DNA of 7,767 nt from Pseudorhodobacter antarcticus. Its GTDB lineage: Bacteria; Pseudomonadota; Alphaproteobacteria; Rhodobacterales; Rhodobacteraceae. The translations under genes and the position numbers were made by a program. The notes below the pieces were generated by a model, which was given only the letters and a program-made list of their open reading frames with translations, was not told the origin of the DNA and searched no databases. Shown piece after piece: positions 6,103 through 7,767 of the stretch. The stretch's first letter is position 1; every line of letters begins with the position of its first letter. The stretch is from contig CAMAQR010000104.1 in assembly GCA_945860375.1 (NCBI GenBank), positions 1-7,767 on the forward strand, given 5' to 3'.

Positions 6103-7284
6103 CTAAACGCCAATGGCCTGCGCCAGCACCCGCAGGCCGGCGACCAGATCTGCCTCAGCCGTGTCCTCCTCGAACGCATGGCTGATTCCGCCAATCGAGG
6201 GCACGAAGAGCATCGCCACCGGCATCAGGCGCGCCACGTTCGTCGCGTCATGCAGCGCGCCAGACGGCATCCGCCGCCAGCGCCCCGGCGCCACCACCTC
6301 GGCCGCAGACTCCAGTCGGGCGCGCAAGATCGGGTCCATCGCCACCGGTTCCAGACCCAGCAGCGGCCCGATGTCGAGGCCAAGACCCATCTCGGCGGCC
6401 ACCTCGGCCAGCGTCGTCTCGATCACCGCCTGCATCCGCGCCAGCCGGTCCGTGTCGCCATCGCGCCATTGCATCGAAAATCGCACCTGCCCCGGCACGA
6501 TGGAAGACGCGTTGGGGGCCACCGCCACATGACCGATCGTCCACACCGATTGCGGTATGACCACGTTGCATAAGCGGTCGTTCAGGCGGGCATTGAAAGC
6601 AGAAAGCCCCTGAAACGCATCCCGCCGCAGCGCCATCGGCGTGGTGCCTGCGTGGTTTTGCTGCCCGGTCAATGTCACCATCAACTCACGATAGCCAACA
6701 ATTCCAGTGACCACCCCGATTTGTTCGCCCGCCGTGTCCAGCGTCGGCCCCTGTTCTATGTGCAGCTCGATGAACCCGGTGAACTGCGCGGGGTCCACAT
6801 CGCCGCCCACCCGGTTCCCCAACGCCCGCCGCGCCTCGGCCAGCGTCACGCCGTCGGTATCCTCGGCGGTGTCCGCTTCGGCCAACGGCAGCAGACCCGA
6901 CCACACCGCCGACCCGGTGGTCCCGCCAAACCGGCCCTCTTCGTCCTGAAACGACACCACTGAAATCGCGGGCCCGCCCGCCTCTCGCGATGCCCGCGCC
7001 AATTCCAGCGCCGCAATCACCCCCAGCGCCCCATCGAGCCAGCCGCCCGTCGGCTGCGTGTCGGAATGCGACCCCAGCAGCAGCGAGGGCGCGTCGGCCA
7101 TACCAAACAGGTTGCCCATCGCATCAAATCGCACGGCCAATCCGGCCTCGGCCATACGCACCGCCAGCCAGTCCCGCGCGGCTATGTCCGGTGCGGAATA
7201 GGCCGGGCGGATCACGCCGATGCCTTGCGCGCCGAAACTGCGCAAGTGGTGAAGGTCGGACAGGAAGCGGGATGTGTCGATCAT
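6103..7284 (-). CDS. M20-family amidohydrolase (N-carbamoyl-L-amino acid / allantoate amidohydrolase type)
   Basis: A metal-dependent amidohydrolase of the hydantoinase/carbamoylase branch of peptidase family M20, whose members hydrolyse N-carbamoyl-L-amino acids, N-carbamoyl-beta-alanine, allantoate or ureidoglycine, releasing ammonia. The 393 residues carry the full metal set: H73 ([19 protein letters not shown]), D84, the E115-E116 pair ([10 protein letters not shown]), H175 ([10 protein letters not shown]) and H369 (GGISHAFEE). Substrate and dimer-site elements are also present: H211 in [11 protein letters not shown]274 in MQWRDGDTD, and SGALHDA (H345, D346). The length is close to the usual ~410. 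ATG 7282-7284 starts just before the conserved N-terminal block; no strong Shine-Dalgarno is visible. It is the first gene of the unit with the rhodanese pseudogene and amine oxidase. The enzyme could be a stereochemical counterpart to the D-carbamoylase at the other end of the window, but the exact substrate is open. Confidence 0.88.
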   Translation of the reverse strand: MIDTSRFLSDLHHLRSFGAQGIGVIRPAYSAPDIAARDWLAVRMAEAGLAVRFDAMGNLFGMADAPSLLLGSHSDTQPTGGWLDGALGVIAALELARASREAGGPAISVVSFQDEEGRFGGTTGSAVWSGLLPLAEADTAEDTDGVTLAEARRALGNRVGGDVDPAQFTGFIELHIEQGPTLDTAGEQIGVVTGIVGYRELMVTLTGQQNHAGTTPMALRRDAFQGLSAFNARLNDRLCNVVIPQSVWTIGHVAVAPNASSIVPGQVRFSMQWRDGDTDRLARMQAVIETTLAEVAAEMGLGLDIGPLLGLEPVAMDPILRARLESAAEVVAPGRWRRMPSGALHDATNVARLMPVAMLFVPSIGGISHAFEEDTAEADLVAGLRVLAQAIGV

Positions 7285-7621
7285 GGCGGCCTACAATTGC
7301 TTACAGCTCAAACTACGTATCAATCCGAAAATTGGAAAGGCCCTGCTCACCGTATAGTTGTGTCATCATGGATTGCGTGGCCAGCATGACTTGAACGCGC
7401 CTTTCGCACCTCCTGCCTGACGCGAAGTGGATCATTGACCGGTTCAATGAAGCGATCAGCCCGCGCAGACCAATGGTGAACGGCAGTTTTGGGCCGGGTG
7501 CTGATGTAAAGATGTAACGCTGCACAAAGGCTGCGGAGTGACGCTATCATCGCAAGCTTGCTGCAGTCTCCCTGCAAAGTCGGGGTGGTTACGAATTTTC
7601 AAACTGACCTCACGGACTACT
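7285..7621. other. Unassigned 337-base stretch between M20 gene and IS5 element
   Basis: No gene could be named. A plus-strand stretch open from 7395 to TAA 7515-7517 contains protein-like text (LPDAKWIIDRFNEAISPRRP, then MVNGSFGPGADVKM) but has no convincing start, and I do not recognise it; it may be the tail of a gene disrupted by rearrangement. The minus strand should hold the promoter of the M20 unit in the part nearest 7285, yet no good -35/-10 pair was found. A 7-base-arm dyad TCATTGA/TCAATGA (7432-7450) lies inside the protein-like stretch. Confidence 0.25.
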
Positions 7622-7767
7622 AGGCTCAGAACTCATTAATCCACTTGTTTCCGGCCCGTTTCACTGATTCATTTGCGGCATCGGGGAGGTGTCGCATGGG
7701 TGATCTATTCTGGCTGACGGACGCGCAGATGGAGCGGTTGAAGCCGTTCTTTCCTTTGTCGCATGGG
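7622..7767 (+). mobile_element. IS5-family insertion sequence, left part (continues beyond window)
   Basis: The transposase start at 7696 marks an insertion sequence entering at the right edge. Its left end is probably near 7622, where GGCTCAGAACTCATTAATCC follows CTACTA. That run resembles the terminal repeats of IS5-type elements of alphaproteobacteria as I recall them, but the right end is outside the window, so the repeat cannot be checked. Confidence 0.6.
7696..7767 (+). CDS. IS5-family transposase, N-terminal part (cut by window edge)
   Basis: Twenty-four codons from ATG 7696 read MGDLFWLTDAQMERLKPFFP then LSHG. This is the typical opening of IS5-family (IS427-like subgroup) transposases, which start M..LFWLSEAQM.RL.PFFP.SHG and continue into a DDE catalytic domain. 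GGGGAGG at 7683-7689, six bases before the ATG, is a strong ribosome binding site and fixes the start. In this subgroup the transposase is often split in two frames; nothing can be said about that here. Confidence 0.85.
   Translation, partial: MGDLFWLTDAQMERLKPFFPLSHG

Noticed and set aside
6113..6573. Long plus-strand open frames across the M20 gene and similar ones across the amine oxidase.
   Set aside because: They mirror G+C-rich genes on the opposite strand, are low-complexity and Arg/Pro/Ala-rich, and match no family.
7432..7450. Dyad TCATTGA-CCGGT-TCAATGA as an operator for the M20 unit.
   Set aside because: It lies about 150 bases upstream of the M20 start, inside a protein-like plus-strand stretch, with no promoter beside it. 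Seven-base arms alone are weak evidence.
1..7767. CRISPR array, tRNA or rRNA genes, riboswitch, toxin-antitoxin pair.
   Set aside because: No regularly spaced repeats, cloverleaf, rRNA-like blocks or small paired genes were seen on either strand.

Overview
The window looks like an accessory segment of an alphaproteobacterial chromosome. A Rhodobacteraceae/Roseobacter-group host is my best guess, from the style of the proteins (an Agrobacterium-like D-carbamoylase, a cytosolic rhodanese of the type common in that family, IS66 and IS5-type elements). This is inference; no marker gene is present.

Layout. Positions 1-315 hold no gene I can name. Positions 316-2710 (minus strand) are a two-gene hydantoin operon: an N-carbamoyl-D-amino acid hydrolase with its full catalytic triad, followed 3 bases later by a D-hydantoinase/dihydropyrimidinase. 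The second gene is broken by a one-base insertion and an in-frame TAG. Positions 2859-3029 are the tail of an IS66-family element: the last ~48 codons of its transposase plus its right terminal inverted repeat. That repeat supplies the stop codon of the adjacent family 2 glycosyltransferase (3026-3916, minus), so this gene was probably truncated at its 3' end by the insertion. A divergent small gene of the DUF2805/TIGR03643 family lies at 4028-4240. After an unassigned 285-base stretch comes a second minus-strand unit, transcribed from 7284 leftwards: an M20-family N-carbamoyl amino acid/allantoate-type amidohydrolase, a rhodanese gene broken by two in-frame TGA codons, and a small FAD-dependent amine oxidase. 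At the right edge an IS5-type element begins and runs out of the window.

How it fits together. The left operon would convert 5-monosubstituted hydantoins (or dihydropyrimidines) to N-carbamoyl-D-amino acids and then to D-amino acids, CO2 and ammonia. The M20 enzyme on the right belongs to the fold that usually hydrolyses the L-carbamoyl or ureido counterparts, and the amine oxidase could oxidise an amine product. The right unit is visibly richer in G+C than the left operon, which suggests different origins. Both catabolic units carry one clear pseudogene while their neighbours remain open, and insertion-sequence material lies between and beside them. The segment therefore reads as nitrogen-scavenging accessory DNA in early decay. 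I see no tRNA, rRNA, CRISPR array or new defence-type system. The most unusual points are the IS66 end forming the glycosyltransferase stop, the paired pseudogenes, and the M20-rhodanese-amine oxidase gene set.
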